32,607 nucleotides of DNA from Caldifarciminota bacterium UBA2202 (lineage in GTDB: Bacteria; Hydrothermota; 32-111), in contig DCUY01000052.1 of NCBI GenBank assembly GCA_002327905.1, positions 1 through 32,607 on the forward strand. The letters are read 5' to 3'. Made by a program: the position numbers and the translations under genes. The notes below the pieces were generated by a model. It saw only the letters and a list, made by a program, of their open reading frames with translations. It was not told the origin of the DNA and searched no databases. Each line of letters opens with the position of its first letter. Within the stretch, counting starts at the first letter, position 1. Below are positions 31,492 to 32,607 of the stretch, piece after piece.

Positions 31492-32502
31492 ATGCGAAAT
31501 AAAAATATTCACAATTTGATAGAGAAGATTCCAAAAGCGGAGCTTCATCTGCATATAGAGGGATCTCTTGAATCTGATATGATGTTCAATCTTGCCAAAA
31601 GAAACAAAATTCAATTGAAATTCAAAACAATTGATGAAATAAAAAAGGCCTATGAGTTCAATAATCTGCAGGAGTTTCTTGATATCTATTATGAAGGCGC
31701 AGGAGTTCTTATTACTGAGGAGGATTTTTACGACCTCACTCTTGCATATCTGAAAAGAGCGCAGGAGCAGAATATCGTTCATGTTGAAATTTTCTTTGAC
31801 CCTCAGACTCACACGAAGAGGGCAATTCCCTTCAAAACCGTTATAACAGGAATAAGAAACGGACTGGTTGACGGTGAAAAAAAATACAAAATAAGCTCTA
31901 AAATTATAATGTCATTTCTCCGCCATCTTGAAGAGAGGGATGCGTTTGAAACGCTTGAAGAGGCGCTTCCATTCAAGGAATGGATAACAGCAGTGGGGCT
32001 TGATTCAAGCGAAATGGGGCATCCGCCTTCAAAATTCAAAAGCATCTTTGAAAAATCCTTAAGAGAGGGACTTTTAACAGTCGCGCATGCAGGAGAAGAG
32101 GGTCCGCCGGAGTATATTACAGAGGCATTGAATATATTGAAAGTTTCGAGAATAGATCATGGCAATGCATCAATAAACGATGAAGAGGTATTAAAAGAGC
32201 TTATAAAGATTAAAATGCCTCTGACTCTTTGTCCGCTCTCAAATTTGAAGCTGAAAGTTGTAAAAGATTTGAAAGACCATCCGGCGAAGAGGATGCTTGA
32301 CAGTGGACTGCTGGTCACAATCAATTCGGATGACCCTGCCTATTTCGGCGGTTATATAAATGAAAATTATACTGCCCTTGCAAATTCTCTGAATTTGATT
32401 GAAGAAGATATAATCACTCTTGCTGAAAATTCAATAAATGCAAGCTTTCTAACAGCGGCGGAGAAGAGAGCTTACATTGGGCGTATAAAAGCGATTGTTT
32501 AG
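31492..32502 (+). CDS. Adenine deaminase-type member of the adenosine/AMP deaminase family
   Basis: The 336-residue zinc hydrolase has the TIM-barrel family motifs HLHIEGS (metal ligands, about 19-25), AHAGEEGPPEY (about 201-211, catalytic Glu), RIDHGN (about 225) and NSDDPAYFGGY (about 281-291). LDSSEMGHPPSKF, LCPLSNLKL and DDPAYFGGY are characteristic of the Aah1-like adenine deaminase branch, converting adenine to hypoxanthine, rather than of true adenosine deaminases; purine salvage. The start at MRNKN is preferred over the ATG at 31453 because the promoter lies between them. It has no Shine-Dalgarno and is probably leaderless. Annotation as plain adenosine deaminase is the main alternative. 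Confidence 0.9.
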   Translation: MRNKNIHNLIEKIPKAELHLHIEGSLESDMMFNLAKRNKIQLKFKTIDEIKKAYEFNNLQEFLDIYYEGAGVLITEEDFYDLTLAYLKRAQEQNIVHVEIFFDPQTHTKRAIPFKTVITGIRNGLVDGEKKYKISSKIIMSFLRHLEERDAFETLEEALPFKEWITAVGLDSSEMGHPPSKFKSIFEKSLREGLLTVAHAGEEGPPEYITEALNILKVSRIDHGNASINDEEVLKELIKIKMPLTLCPLSNLKLKVVKDLKDHPAKRMLDSGLLVTINSDDPAYFGGYINENYTALANSLNLIEEDIITLAENSINASFLTAAEKRAYIGRIKAIV

Positions 32503-32552
32503 ATTATATAACAGAATTAAATTTATAGCAAATATTTTTAAACACAGGAAAA

Positions 32553-32607
32553 ATGAGCATTTCAAAAATAAAAATAGTAAAAAAGAATTCAAAGTTTCTT
32601 TATGAGT
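32553..32607 (+). CDS. 5' end of a gene, possibly SsrA-binding protein (SmpB), cut by the window edge
   Basis: Eighteen codons, MSISKIKIVKKNSKFLYE, after an AGGAAAA site. The I-x-[IV]-x-x-x-N-x-K pattern followed by an aromatic resembles the start of SmpB, which rescues stalled ribosomes with tmRNA, but the piece is too short to be sure. It lies 50 bp after the deaminase on the same strand with no terminator between. Confidence 0.4.
   Translation, partial: MSISKIKIVKKNSKFLYE

Noticed and set aside
31426..31812. 128-codon minus-strand ORF overlapping the deaminase
   Set aside because: Antisense to a conserved gene and its promoter, with biased, low-complexity composition and no ribosome site; a shadow frame.
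1..32607. CRISPR arrays, insertion sequences, phage genes, tRNA or rRNA genes
   Set aside because: No regularly spaced direct repeats, transposase or integrase motifs, or tRNA/rRNA-like segments were seen on reading both strands.

Overview
The window looks like chromosome from an AT-rich, diderm (Gram-negative type) bacterium, probably a lineage at or near the FCB group or one of the uncultured candidate phyla close to it. The evidence is a Wzi-type capsule outer-membrane protein, several lipoproteins with clean lipoboxes, a C-terminally F-ending beta-barrel, and two secreted peptidases whose C-termini look like type IX secretion (Por) sorting domains. No rRNA or tRNA is present to settle the taxonomy. 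Genes are tightly packed, with many 1-35 bp overlaps and strong AGGAGG-type Shine-Dalgarno sites inside operons.

Region 1 (1-4.6 kb) is a replication-initiation neighbourhood on the minus strand: pepF (oligoendopeptidase F), dnaA, then dnaN. Four DnaA boxes lie in the 177 bp dnaA-dnaN gap, which is a good oriC candidate. A bidirectional terminator separates dnaN from the tail of an unidentified plus-strand gene at the left edge.

Region 2 (4.65-17.7 kb) is a near-gapless plus-strand operon behind a perfect consensus promoter (TTGACA-17-TATAAT). It begins with a 68-codon, apparently leaderless ORF that resembles only the N-terminus of a GT4 glycosyltransferase. Next come two different initiating phosphoglycosyltransferases (polytopic WecA/TagO type and monotopic WbaP type), a Wzi-like barrel, a GalE-like epimerase and a WbpD/WbpE-like acetyltransferase/aminotransferase pair. 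The operon continues with a UvrC that lacks its C-terminal helix-hairpin-helix region, an ABC ATPase plus 12-TM permease, and a secreted alpha/beta-hydrolase. Together the sugar genes point to a lipid-linked surface glycan containing a diacetamido-type sugar. No complete elongating glycosyltransferase, flippase or polymerase is present here.

Region 3 (17.7-23.7 kb) has a 922-residue secreted M28 peptidase (plus strand), a bidirectional terminator, and a minus-strand pair encoding a beta-barrel and an Ig-like lipoprotein behind its own strong promoter.

Region 4 (23.7-30.1 kb) is a six-gene minus-strand operon: S8 subtilase, TPR-like lipoprotein, purE, Sua5/YrdC, pmbA(tldE), tldD. It ends at a hairpin.

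Region 5 (30.1-32.6 kb) holds a GATase-like lipoprotein (minus), a divergent promoter region, an adenine-deaminase-type gene (plus), and the first 18 codons of a gene that may be smpB. I did not find a clear new defence or mobile system. The most interesting signals are recurrent leaderless promoter architecture, the compact UvrC inside a glycan operon, the paired initiating transferases beside a glycosyltransferase fragment, GATase-like domains in two surface proteins, and an exact 23-bp in-frame repeat shared by dnaA and a lipoprotein gene.
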